From Candidatus Synechococcus calcipolaris G9 (GTDB lineage Bacteria; Cyanobacteriota; Cyanobacteriia; Thermosynechococcales; Thermosynechococcaceae): a DNA stretch of 64,000 bases. The translations under genes and the position numbers were made by a program. The notes under the pieces are model-generated. The model was not told where the DNA came from. It did not search any database and was given only the letters and a program-made list of their open reading frames with translations. The DNA is taken from the NCBI RefSeq assembly GCF_029582805.1, contig NZ_JAKKUT010000001.1, forward strand, positions 239,067 through 303,066, read 5' to 3'. This document shows, piece by piece, positions 1 through 8,105 of the stretch. Numbering within the stretch: position 1 is the first letter of the stretch; each line of letters opens with the position of its first letter.

Positions 1-462
1 GGGCCCCGCCAATCAGCTCGGGCTGTGATACCGACGATTATTAGCCAGATTGCTAAGGGGCAACGTCAAATTAAGCTCGGCGCGGTTTCACCGACACGGG
101 ATTTTAATTATGTTAAGGATACGGTTGCAGGCTTTATTGCTGCCCTAAATGCGGATCAGGGGATGGGTGAGGTGATTAATATCGGCAGTAACTTTGAAAT
201 TTCCATTGGCGATACCGCCCATTTGATTGCCGAAGTCATGGATACTGAAATTGAAATCATTACTGATGAAGAGCGTCTTCGACCTGAAAAATCCGAAGTC
301 AACCGTCTTTGGGCTGATAATCGTAAAGCACAGGCATTGCTAGGGTGGCAACCTCAGTATGGGGGGCGTGATGGTTTTAGGCGGGGACTTCAGGAAACCG
401 CTGACTGGTTTACAAACCCTGAAAATTTAGCTGCCTACCAAAGCGATCGCTATGTCATTTAG
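1..462 (+). CDS. legB: LegB-like NAD-dependent sugar 4,6-dehydratase, 5' partial
   Basis: The open frame runs in from the window edge, so only the last 153 residues are seen. They begin with a GPRQSARAVIPTIISQ segment and continue with RDFNYVKDT, NIGS and LGWQP. These are typical of the C-terminal substrate-binding half of extended short-chain dehydrogenases that act on nucleotide sugars. The Rossmann half and the catalytic Tyr-x3-Lys lie upstream. In legionaminic-acid pathways LegB makes the 4-keto-6-deoxy sugar from a UDP-GlcNAc-type donor in the cytoplasm. The LegC-like and LegG-like genes that follow directly support this call over a generic epimerase. The donor nucleotide cannot be judged from the sequence. 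Confidence 0.75.
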   Translation, partial: GPRQSARAVIPTIISQIAKGQRQIKLGAVSPTRDFNYVKDTVAGFIAALNADQGMGEVINIGSNFEISIGDTAHLIAEVMDTEIEIITDEERLRPEKSEVNRLWADNRKAQALLGWQPQYGGRDGFRRGLQETADWFTNPENLAAYQSDRYVI

Positions 463-489
463 AGTTATTTAGGATTATTTAAGGACTCA

Positions 490-1674
490 GTGGGTGTGGA
501 TACTCTTGAGAGCAATTTTTTAGCCGCCCTAGACCAAGTCTTAGGAAAACCCAGTCCCTTTATCCCCCTCCATGAACCTGAATTTGGGGGCCGTGAGCGT
601 GAATTTTTGAATCACTGCATTGACTCTACCTTTGTCTCATCGGTGGGTCAGTACGTGGATCAATTTGAAGCCCAGTTAGCTGAATTTACGGGGGCAAAGG
701 CCGCGATCGCTGTTGTCAATGGTACCGCCGCCCTACATATTGCCCTACTCCTGGCAGGTGTGACTCCTGGAGATGAAGTCCTGGTGCCAGCCCTATCCTT
801 TGTGGCCACTGCCAATGCCGTTGCCCATTGTGGAGCTATTCCCCACTTTGTCGATAGCGAGTTTTCTACCCTCGGCTTAGACCCCCTAGCCCTGCAAAAT
901 TACCTAGAGCGGATCGCTCAAGTAACGCCTCAAGGTCTGATCAATAAACTGACCCAACGCCGGATTGCGGCCATCATTCCCATGCACACCTATGGCCATC
1001 CCGTTTCCCTAGGCCCCTTACTTCACGTTGCCAAGCATTACCAGCTACCGGTCATCGAAGATGCGGCGGAGTCCCTGGGCAGTACCTATCAAGGCACTCA
1101 TACCGGAACATTGGGCCTGGCAGGAATTCTGAGTTTTAATGGAAATAAAATTATAACTACGGGGGGCGGCGGTGCCATTTTGACCAATCATCAGGATTTG
1201 GCAAACCAGGCAAAACACTTAACAACCACGGCCAAACAACCCCATCGTTGGGAATTTTTCCATGATCACGTTGGCTGGAATTATCGACTACCCAACCTAA
1301 ATGCCGCCCTGGGTTGCGCTCAACTGATGGAATTGCCTATGTTCCTAGAGAAAAAACGCCAACTGGCCCAAGCCTATCAAGACATTTTTAAGGAGATAGA
1401 AGGGATTAATTTTATTCATGCGCCGGAAAATTGTCTCAGCAACTATTGGTTAAATACAATTCAGTTAACTCAGCCGAGTCGAGAAATCCGCGATCGCCTG
1501 TTAACCATTGCCAATGATGCTGGATTCCAATGTCGTCCCACCTGGACACTCCTCCATCGGCTCCCCATGTATACCCATTGCCCCCGTGCCCCCTTACCCG
1601 TTGCCGAGCAATTGGAGGTGAGTTTGATTAATCTTCCCAGTAGTCCCAAGCTGGTCACGGGTCTGAGGGATTAA
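490..1674 (+). CDS. legC: LegC-like PLP-dependent sugar aminotransferase
   Basis: This 394-residue protein belongs to the DegT/DnrJ/EryC1/StrS aminotransferases. It would transfer an amino group to the 4-keto sugar made by LegB. Visible landmarks are AVVNGTAALH near 75-84, the EDAAES motif at 190-195 that contacts the cofactor, and SFNGNK ending at Lys220, the expected PLP Schiff-base lysine. The start is GTG at 490; a second GTG six bases later is possible. The stop TAA shares one base with the ATG of the next gene, so the two are probably translationally coupled. N-terminal residues 1-30 and the overall length fit the LegC group, but the exact substrate is inferred from the neighbours. Confidence 0.8.
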   Translation: MGVDTLESNFLAALDQVLGKPSPFIPLHEPEFGGREREFLNHCIDSTFVSSVGQYVDQFEAQLAEFTGAKAAIAVVNGTAALHIALLLAGVTPGDEVLVPALSFVATANAVAHCGAIPHFVDSEFSTLGLDPLALQNYLERIAQVTPQGLINKLTQRRIAAIIPMHTYGHPVSLGPLLHVAKHYQLPVIEDAAESLGSTYQGTHTGTLGLAGILSFNGNKIITTGGGGAILTNHQDLANQAKHLTTTAKQPHRWEFFHDHVGWNYRLPNLNAALGCAQLMELPMFLEKKRQLAQAYQDIFKEIEGINFIHAPENCLSNYWLNTIQLTQPSREIRDRLLTIANDAGFQCRPTWTLLHRLPMYTHCPRAPLPVAEQLEVSLINLPSSPKLVTGLRD

Positions 1675-2843
1675 TGGAAAATTTGCGAACGATTTGTGTT
1701 GTCACTGGCTCACGGGCGGAGTATGGCTTACTTTTCTGGCTTCTAAAAGAGATTAATGCCGATCCAGCCTTAAAACTGCAACTCATCGTCACTGGGATGC
1801 ATCTATCTCCAGAGTTTGGTTTGACCTATCAGCAAATTGAAGCAGATGGTTTTAGGATTGATGCCAAGGTAGAGATGCTCCTGTCGTCCGATACGCCCGT
1901 CGGCATAACCAAATCCATTGGCTTAGGTGTGATTGGCTTTGCTGATGCTCTAGAAACCCTAAAACCGGATATTTTAGTTTTACTGGGCGATCGCTTTGAA
2001 ATTTTAGCGGCGGCTCAAGCAGCCATGGTTGCTCGAATTCCCATTGCCCATCTCCACGGTGGTGAACTCACCGAAGGAGCCTTTGACGACAGTATTCGCC
2101 ATGCCATTACGAAACTTGCCCACTGGCATTTTGTCGCCGCTGAACCCTATCGTCATCGGGTGATTCAAATGGGAGAGCCTCCCGATCTCGTGTTTAATGT
2201 GGGCACTCCCGGCCTAGATCATCTGGAGCATTTAGTCTGGCTGAGTCGCCATGAGTTAGAAACCCTACTTGATATGAAACTCAAGTCTCCCCTCTTTCTC
2301 GTCACCTATCATCCCGTCACCTTGGCGGATCAATCCCCAGAAACAAGTCTAAATGAACTCCTATTCGCCCTGGATGCCTTTCCTAAGGCAACGGTTGTTT
2401 TTACCTATCCCAATGCCGACACAGCAGGACGGGGACTCATTCAACAAATTGATCAGTGGGTCATCCAAAATCAACCGCGATCGCAGGCGTTTGTTTCCTT
2501 AGGTCAGCAACGGTATTTAAGTTTAATGAACCAAGCCGATGTGATTTTAGGTAACTCCTCTAGCGGTATCACCGAGGCTCCAGCCCTCAAAAAAGCCACT
2601 GTTAACATTGGCGATCGCCAGAAAGGTCGTCTCAAAGCAACCTCCGTCATTACCGTTGCCGAGAAATGCCCAGATATTATCACCGGGATCCACCATGCTC
2701 TTTCAGAATCATTTCAACGTCAGCTACCTTTAGTAGAATCATGGTATGGGTCTGGCCATGTTAGTCAGCAAATCAAAACCATTCTTCAATCTGTAAATCT
2801 TTCTACTCGAAAATCATTTTATGACATTATTTATGATTTATAA
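1674..2843 (+). CDS. legG: LegG/NeuC-like UDP-N-acetylglucosamine 2-epimerase (hydrolysing)
   Basis: The 389-residue product matches the NeuC/LegG class of GT-B fold epimerases. These release the 2-epimerised hexosamine from its UDP carrier as the precursor for nonulosonate synthase. Motifs seen are TGSRAEYG at 11-18, LLGDRFE at 103-109, HLHGGE at 126-131 and a GNSSSG nucleotide-binding segment in the C-terminal half. It follows legC with a one-base overlap. The expected next enzymes, the NeuB/LegI synthase and LegF CMP-transferase, do not follow; two Uma2-type genes do. The last residues look slightly extended relative to the domain. Confidence 0.8.
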   Translation: MENLRTICVVTGSRAEYGLLFWLLKEINADPALKLQLIVTGMHLSPEFGLTYQQIEADGFRIDAKVEMLLSSDTPVGITKSIGLGVIGFADALETLKPDILVLLGDRFEILAAAQAAMVARIPIAHLHGGELTEGAFDDSIRHAITKLAHWHFVAAEPYRHRVIQMGEPPDLVFNVGTPGLDHLEHLVWLSRHELETLLDMKLKSPLFLVTYHPVTLADQSPETSLNELLFALDAFPKATVVFTYPNADTAGRGLIQQIDQWVIQNQPRSQAFVSLGQQRYLSLMNQADVILGNSSSGITEAPALKKATVNIGDRQKGRLKATSVITVAEKCPDIITGIHHALSESFQRQLPLVESWYGSGHVSQQIKTILQSVNLSTRKSFYDIIYDL

Positions 2844-2900
2844 CATGAGGGATTTAAGGACGATTGAAGCCTGTAAACCGATCTTCATTCCCTAGTTTCA

Positions 2901-3491
2901 ATGATTGCCTCACCCCAGCCCACCCTCTCCCCCACAGACTATCTCCAGCTAGAGAGCCAAAGCCAGACTAAACACGAATATATTAATGGTGATACCTATG
3001 CCATGGCGGGAGCCAGCGATGCCCATATCACGATCGCCGGTAATCTTTTTGCCTTACTCCGCAGCCATCTACGGGGAAGGGGATGTCGAGTGTATATTGC
3101 TGACATGAAAGTCCGTGTTGAAGCGTGTAACTGTTTTTATTATCCCGATGTCATGGTGACCTGCCATCCCCAGGATCAAGAAACACCCCATTACAAAGGA
3201 TTTCCCTCGTTGATTGTAGAGGTTCTCTCAGACTCTACGGAAGCCTTTGATCGTGGCGATAAGTTTGCCCATTATCAGACCTTGGACAGCTTGGACGAAT
3301 ATGTTTTGATCAACACAAGGCAGCAACGTGTGGAGTGTTTTCGTCGCAACCCAGAAGGGCTATGGGTTTTGCAATTCTATACCCCCGAAGCAAATGATTT
3401 TGAACTGCGGAGTGTAAATTTTTCCGATACCCTATGGGCATTGTACGAAGATGTTTTGCTGGAGCCACCCACTCAACGGCGGATTCCTTAA
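2901..3491 (+). CDS. Uma2-family (DUF820) putative endonuclease-fold protein
   Basis: This 196-residue protein has the layout of the Uma2/DUF820 family, which is greatly expanded in cyanobacteria and has a PD-(D/E)xK nuclease-like fold. The likely active-site pattern is visible as YPDV (Asp83), IVEVLS (Glu107) and a following Lys121 in RGDKFAHY, then DEYVLI. The biological substrate of the family is not established, so no DNA target is claimed. The ATG follows legG by 57 bases, but composition and function suggest it is not part of the sugar operon. A paralogue lies directly downstream. Confidence 0.8.
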   Translation: MIASPQPTLSPTDYLQLESQSQTKHEYINGDTYAMAGASDAHITIAGNLFALLRSHLRGRGCRVYIADMKVRVEACNCFYYPDVMVTCHPQDQETPHYKGFPSLIVEVLSDSTEAFDRGDKFAHYQTLDSLDEYVLINTRQQRVECFRRNPEGLWVLQFYTPEANDFELRSVNFSDTLWALYEDVLLEPPTQRRIP

Positions 3492-3583
3492 GCCAGATTA
3501 ATAACCCAGACTAAAATGGTCTAGGAAGCCTATGGAGCTATCCTCAAATCAACTAAGACCCCATCAGCGATGGAACCGAGACC

Positions 3584-4207
3584 ATGTATGCAGCCATCCC
3601 CCAAACCCTAACCTTTGCAGAATTCCTCGCATGGGATGACGCATCTGGTAGAACCTTTGAGCTATTAGATGGAATCCCCGTGCCCCTATCCGAACCCAAT
3701 GCCAACCATGAAGACTTGATTGAGCGGCTCTGCACTTATCTAGAAACCTACTGCCAAGATCAAGCCCTTCCCTACGTCTCACGACAATCTAAGCAAGTGC
3801 GTCTCAAGACTGCCCCTGGAGATAGGGAAAAAAGTCGCAAAGCAGATATCGTCATTTTTGCAAAAGATGAATGGCAGCGAATGAAGACTAATTCTAGCTC
3901 CGCAGCCGCCTACGTGCCACCACCAGGCGTGATTGAAGTGGTGAGCAATAACTGGAAAGATGATTACCTGACCAAACTGGCTGAGTACGAAGACCTGGGC
4001 GTTTTGGAATACCTGATTATAGACTACGCCGCCTTTGGCGGAATTCGATATATTGGCTCACCTAAACAACCCACCATTACGATCTATCAACTTGAAAATG
4101 GTGAATATTTACCGGGAAAAGTATTTCGAGGAGAAGACCAGATCGCCTCGATTCTGTTTCCGGGCATTCCCCTAACGGCGGAACAAATTTTCGCCATGAG
4201 TCGTTAG
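3584..4207 (+). CDS. Uma2-family (DUF820) putative endonuclease-fold protein, second copy
   Basis: This 207-residue protein is also Uma2-like but diverged from its neighbour. The putative nuclease residues are Asp88 in KADIVIF and Glu118 in GVIEVVS, followed by a DDYLTKLAEYEDLG stretch carrying Lys131 and then EYLIID. Between the two acidic residues it has a longer insert (about 95-113) than the first copy. The call rests on the conserved spacing and the EYLIID strand. Whether it cuts nucleic acid is unknown. The pair may be an old tandem duplication or independent insertions. Confidence 0.75.
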   Translation: MYAAIPQTLTFAEFLAWDDASGRTFELLDGIPVPLSEPNANHEDLIERLCTYLETYCQDQALPYVSRQSKQVRLKTAPGDREKSRKADIVIFAKDEWQRMKTNSSSAAAYVPPPGVIEVVSNNWKDDYLTKLAEYEDLGVLEYLIIDYAAFGGIRYIGSPKQPTITIYQLENGEYLPGKVFRGEDQIASILFPGIPLTAEQIFAMSR

Positions 4208-4338
4208 TCCTGTCACGGCAGGAACCGTCTATAAATTCACTCATTGCTAAATCATTACTAAATATTCAATATGTCCTTGCTTTAATTAGGCAATCTCCTG
4301 TAGGATACCCCTGCCATTCAATTTTTAAGGAGTGACCC

Positions 4339-6036
4339 ATGAAGCAACGAATCTTTTTACCCGGATTAGGGCTATTGTTAGCGATCGCCCCGACAATGGC
4401 CCCAATAGCAGCTCAGGGGCAACCCTTTCCTCAGATATTAGACTATCCCTCATCCTCCCCTAATCAACATCAGGAGCGATTTTTAGGATCCCACTACACC
4501 CCCTCCCGCTCCGCCTCTTTGAATTCCTCCCCATCCATTGATCAACTCACCTCCGTCAGTCAGTTATCCGATGTCCAACCCACCGACTGGGCCTATCAAG
4601 CCCTGGCCTCCCTCGTCGAGAAGTACGGTTGTATTGCTGGCTATCCCGATGGCACATTCCGGGGAAATCGGGCGGCGACTCGTTTTGAACTAGCGGCGGC
4701 CTTAAATGCCTGTTTAGATGTGATCAGCGATCGCTTTGCCACCAAGGACGAACTGGCGATCCTGCGGCAACTCATGGAAGAATTTGCAACGGAACTTGCC
4801 CTGGTACAGGGCCGGGTCAATAACCTAGATGGCCGCCTTGCCCACCTAGAAGCAAACCAGTTTGCCACCACCACCCAACTCTCAGGACAAACAATCTTTG
4901 CGGTGCAAATGGGGGATACCACCGGCACAGTCTTTGATCCGGTGACCGGCCTCACCAGTACCAGCGGTGACTTTAATCCCACGGTGATCAGTAAAGTGGT
5001 CTTAAACTTGGATACCAGCTTTACGGGCACAGATCTGTTACAAATCGCCCTAGAGGTGGGCAATAATGGATTTGATACCATTGGCGGCGCAGGTATAGGT
5101 ATCGATGGCTTTATCAATGCTGGGGCTGTGGATTACATTGGTATTTCCAACCAAGTCTTTTTAGATCGTTTGATCTACACGTTCCAACTCTTAGAAACCC
5201 TCACCATTGGTGTTGGGCCCGAGTTTTATCCCAGCGATGTGGTGGACGGCAACAGTTACGCCAATGACTCCTTTAGTGATTTTAGTTCAAGTTTCTTTAT
5301 TAATAATCGCCTAATTGTGGTTGCCCCCGTAGATGGCCCCGGTGGCGGTGGTGGTTTTGTCCAATGGAATCCCGGCAATGGCCCCATTACCCTACGCGGA
5401 GTTTATGTTGCCGCTGGTGCTAATGCGCCGAACGCTCTTACAGCTCCCGTAGATAACATTAATGGTGGTCTTTTTGGCGATCCCTATCAGGGCACGGTGG
5501 AATTGGAATACAGCAATAGTTTTGGTTCCCGTGATCAAAATAGCTTTGCGGTGCGGCTCCAATACACCAATTCTTCCACCTTGAATATTGCCCAAAATGC
5601 CGGGGGGATTAATACGGAGCTTTCCCTGGGTAAATTTGGCCTCTTTGGCCGCTATGGCTATTCCGGGGCAAAACTCTACGGTTCGGGGGGAACGACCCTG
5701 GGACTGGGGCCCTTTGCTGTAGCTCCCTTTCCAATGCCGGCAGACACAACCCTGAACTTTACGGCTCAAACCTGGATGGCCGGTCTGGGGTATCGGGATT
5801 TATTCGTGGATGGCTCCCTTTTGGCGGGGGCCGTAGGACAGCCCTTTATTAATAGTCTTGGCTCTGCGCCGGGCATCAATGACGCGACCCAAACGAACTA
5901 TGAACTATTTTTCCGAGTCCCCTTGAGCGATCATATTACCATTACCCCGGTCGTGATGGCCATTACCAATGCTAATAACAATTCCGCCAACTCCCCTATT
6001 TTGCAGGGATTAATTCGTACTAGCTTTTCGTTTTAA
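4339..6036 (+). CDS. Iron-uptake/SomA-type outer-membrane porin with SLH domain
   Basis: This 565-residue protein is exported. The N-terminus has two basic residues, a hydrophobic stretch and an alanine-rich cleavage region near 22-26. Residues about 75-130 form one S-layer-homology domain (DWAYQALASLVEKYGC, GYPDGTFRGNR, ATRFELAAAL), which in cyanobacteria anchors porins to peptidoglycan-linked polymer. A short coiled-coil-like segment follows (about 135-175). The rest is an OprB-type beta barrel rich in Gly, Asn and aromatic strands, ending in the terminal Phe (SFSF) expected of outer-membrane proteins. An AAGGAG ribosome-binding site precedes the ATG. Family members are annotated as major porins or iron porins; the solute is not evident here. 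Confidence 0.85.
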   Translation: MKQRIFLPGLGLLLAIAPTMAPIAAQGQPFPQILDYPSSSPNQHQERFLGSHYTPSRSASLNSSPSIDQLTSVSQLSDVQPTDWAYQALASLVEKYGCIAGYPDGTFRGNRAATRFELAAALNACLDVISDRFATKDELAILRQLMEEFATELALVQGRVNNLDGRLAHLEANQFATTTQLSGQTIFAVQMGDTTGTVFDPVTGLTSTSGDFNPTVISKVVLNLDTSFTGTDLLQIALEVGNNGFDTIGGAGIGIDGFINAGAVDYIGISNQVFLDRLIYTFQLLETLTIGVGPEFYPSDVVDGNSYANDSFSDFSSSFFINNRLIVVAPVDGPGGGGGFVQWNPGNGPITLRGVYVAAGANAPNALTAPVDNINGGLFGDPYQGTVELEYSNSFGSRDQNSFAVRLQYTNSSTLNIAQNAGGINTELSLGKFGLFGRYGYSGAKLYGSGGTTLGLGPFAVAPFPMPADTTLNFTAQTWMAGLGYRDLFVDGSLLAGAVGQPFINSLGSAPGINDATQTNYELFFRVPLSDHITITPVVMAITNANNNSANSPILQGLIRTSFSF

Positions 6037-6123
6037 TCCCAGGTCGGCTTAATCATAGGGAGGAGGTTGGGGTTGATTTTGTTGCGATAAGTTTTGCTAC
6101 GATAAGAAATAAAACTAATCACT

Positions 6124-6837
6124 ATGGCCCTACCTACCTTACCTGTTGTCATCCTGCCGGGGTATCTGGCGGCGGCGAAAGAGTATGAGCAATTCCGGGA
6201 TACCCTCATGGATCGAGGACTGGATGTCACCATTGTGCCGTTACGCAGTCGCAGTTGGCTTCCGACCCTGGGAGGACGGCCGGTGACGCCCATTTTGCAT
6301 ATCCTCGACCAGACCATTAAACAGGTGCTAGGGCGATCGCCCGCAACCCAGATCAATCTCATTGGCCATTCGGCGGGGGGCTGGATCTCCCGGATCTATT
6401 TGGGGTCTGTCAGCTATGGCGATCGCCAGTGGGCCGGCCATAAAAACGTGCGTACCCTTGTCACCCTGGGAACACCCCACACCAGTCAGGAACGCTGGAC
6501 GCGCCGGAATCTAGATTTTGTCAATATCACCTATCCCGGAGCCTTCCATGACTCAGTGGATTACATTTGTATTGCCGGAAAAGCGATCTATGGTCAACCC
6601 AAGGGTTCCCTGGGGAATTGGTTTACCTATCAAAGCTATAAACTCACCTGTGGGGAAGGGGCCTGTTGGGGAGATGGCGTAACCCCCGTAGATTCGGCCC
6701 ACTTGGAAGGAGCCAAAAATCTAACCCTGCCGGATGTCCTCCATTCACCGCGTAGCCGTTTACGGAATAACCTGACCGCCCCCTGGTATGGTTCCCCAGA
6801 AATTATCGATCAATGGATTACGCCGCTAATGTCTTAA
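6124..6837 (+). CDS. Lipase-like alpha/beta hydrolase
   Basis: The 237-residue product has the alpha/beta-hydrolase nucleophile elbow GHSAGG with Ser83, preceded by the oxyanion-side motif ILPGYL near 10-15. TLGTPH follows at the position common to lipases and PGAP1-like acyl hydrolases. A candidate acid and base are the Asp in GDGVTPVDSAHL and the His in that motif or in LPDVLHSP. No signal peptide is seen, so it is probably cytoplasmic or peripheral. Homologous proteins are widespread in cyanobacteria and usually annotated as lipase or acetyltransferase-like; the substrate is unknown. It is preceded by an 87-base gap and followed by the tRNA gene. Confidence 0.75.
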   Translation: MALPTLPVVILPGYLAAAKEYEQFRDTLMDRGLDVTIVPLRSRSWLPTLGGRPVTPILHILDQTIKQVLGRSPATQINLIGHSAGGWISRIYLGSVSYGDRQWAGHKNVRTLVTLGTPHTSQERWTRRNLDFVNITYPGAFHDSVDYICIAGKAIYGQPKGSLGNWFTYQSYKLTCGEGACWGDGVTPVDSAHLEGAKNLTLPDVLHSPRSRLRNNLTAPWYGSPEIIDQWITPLMS

Positions 6838-6873
6838 CGTTTGCCTTAAGGTCACTAATCTCTTCAAGTAATA

Positions 6874-6945
6874 AGCGGGTAACGCGATTCGAACGCGCGA
6901 CATCAACCTTGGCAAGGTTGCGCTCTACCACTGAGCTATACCCGC
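6874..6945 (-). tRNA. tRNA-Gly(GCC)
   Basis: Read on the minus strand this 72-base element folds as a tRNA. The seven-base acceptor stem GCGGGTA pairs with TACCCGC. The D-arm contains AGCTCAGTGGTAGAGC. The anticodon stem AACCT/AGGTT encloses loop TTGCCAA with anticodon GCC. The T-arm is CGCGT-TTCGAAT-GCG type, and U is the discriminator base. CCA is not encoded. It sits alone in the 340-base gap between the hydrolase and heme oxygenase genes; I see no other feature in the remainder of that gap. Confidence 0.95.
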
Positions 6946-7177
6946 AAACATCTACATAGCACACATATTCACAGACCTTTACTCTAAAGAATAGGGAATC
7001 AACTTGTCAAGGGTTGACCGCAACTTGCAGCAGTAAACCAGTCCTTCAGAACCGGGATAGCTTAACGATTTTTAATAAAAAAGGTTGTCAACTCAGTTTA
7101 GCCTAGGGAATGGGCCCGTAAGCGGGGCCAAATTCAGTAAGAAATGTTGCAAACCTTAACGAACGGTCAGCGATACA

Positions 7178-7894
7178 ATGAGCAGTGATTTAGCAGCAAA
7201 ATTGCGTGAAGGCACAAAAAAAGCCCACACAATGGCAGAGAATGTCGGATTTGTCCGGTGTTTCCTCAAGGGAACCGTTGAAAAAAGCTCCTATCGCAAG
7301 CTTGTTGCCAGCCTCTACCATGTCTACAGTGCCATTGAAGCAGAAATGGAGCGGCTAAAGGATCATCCCATTGTGGCTAAGATTTATTTTCCTGAACTAA
7401 ATCGTAAGGCCAGCTTAGAGCGGGATTTAACCTACTATTTTGGTTCTAACTGGCGGGAACAAATTGAGCCATCCCCTGCCACCCAGACCTATGTTCAACG
7501 CATCCATGAGATTGCCAATTCCGCCCCTGAGTTACTCATCGCCCATTCCTATACCCGCTATCTCGGCGATCTGTCCGGTGGTCAAATCCTCAAGGGGATT
7601 GCCGAGCGGGCTATGAATTTGCAAGAGGGCCAGGGAACAGATTTCTATCATTTTGAGGCGATCGCCGACGAAAAGGCGTTCAAAGCCCAGTATCGTCAAA
7701 CCCTGGATGAATTGCCCCTAGATGATGCCACTATTGATACCATTGTCGAGGAAGCCAATGCTGCCTTTGGCATGAACATGAAGCTATTCCAAGAACTGGA
7801 AGGAAACCTGGTTAAAGCCATTGGTCAGCTACTCTTTAATAGTCTGACTCGCCGGAAGCAACGGGGTAGCACTGAGCTAGTTACCGCTGAATAG
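7178..7894 (+). CDS. ho1: Heme oxygenase (biliverdin-producing)
   Basis: This 238-residue protein is a canonical cyanobacterial heme oxygenase 1. It opens heme with reduced ferredoxin to give biliverdin IX-alpha, Fe2+ and CO, the first step of phycobilin and phytochrome chromophore synthesis. The proximal heme ligand is His17 in KKAHTMAE. The distal-helix signature YLGDLSGGQ is present near 127-135. Length and motif order match the family without insertions, and there is no targeting sequence, so it is cytoplasmic. It stands alone, with its own upstream gap and a 211-base gap after it. Confidence in function is high. Confidence 0.97.
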   Translation: MSSDLAAKLREGTKKAHTMAENVGFVRCFLKGTVEKSSYRKLVASLYHVYSAIEAEMERLKDHPIVAKIYFPELNRKASLERDLTYYFGSNWREQIEPSPATQTYVQRIHEIANSAPELLIAHSYTRYLGDLSGGQILKGIAERAMNLQEGQGTDFYHFEAIADEKAFKAQYRQTLDELPLDDATIDTIVEEANAAFGMNMKLFQELEGNLVKAIGQLLFNSLTRRKQRGSTELVTAE

Positions 7895-8105
7895 GTTTGT
7901 CTAGAACAACAGATAGGTTGATGGGTAGGTGTCCGATTCACTTTGATATCCGATTGGTATCAGAATTGAGGAGATCTACCCATTTTTTTAATTTTCCTAA
8001 AAATTCCATAAGAAAATACCCTGCCCTTGGGAATGGCCTTAAAATAATAACGATTTTAGGCTTAGTATTAGCTTGCTAATTTTTCAGAAGGGTGATTAAC
8101 CCCCT

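Noticed and set aside
4210..4223. CCTG/CAGG hairpin after the second Uma2 gene as a terminator
   Set aside because: The stem is only four to five pairs and no T run follows.
4240..4290. A/T-rich repeats upstream of the porin as a Fur box
   Set aside because: The match to a Fur operator is too poor to claim iron control.
7897..8079. 60-codon frame right after heme oxygenase
   Set aside because: It starts at TTG two bases after the ho1 stop, has no domain or ribosome-binding site, and its composition looks non-coding.
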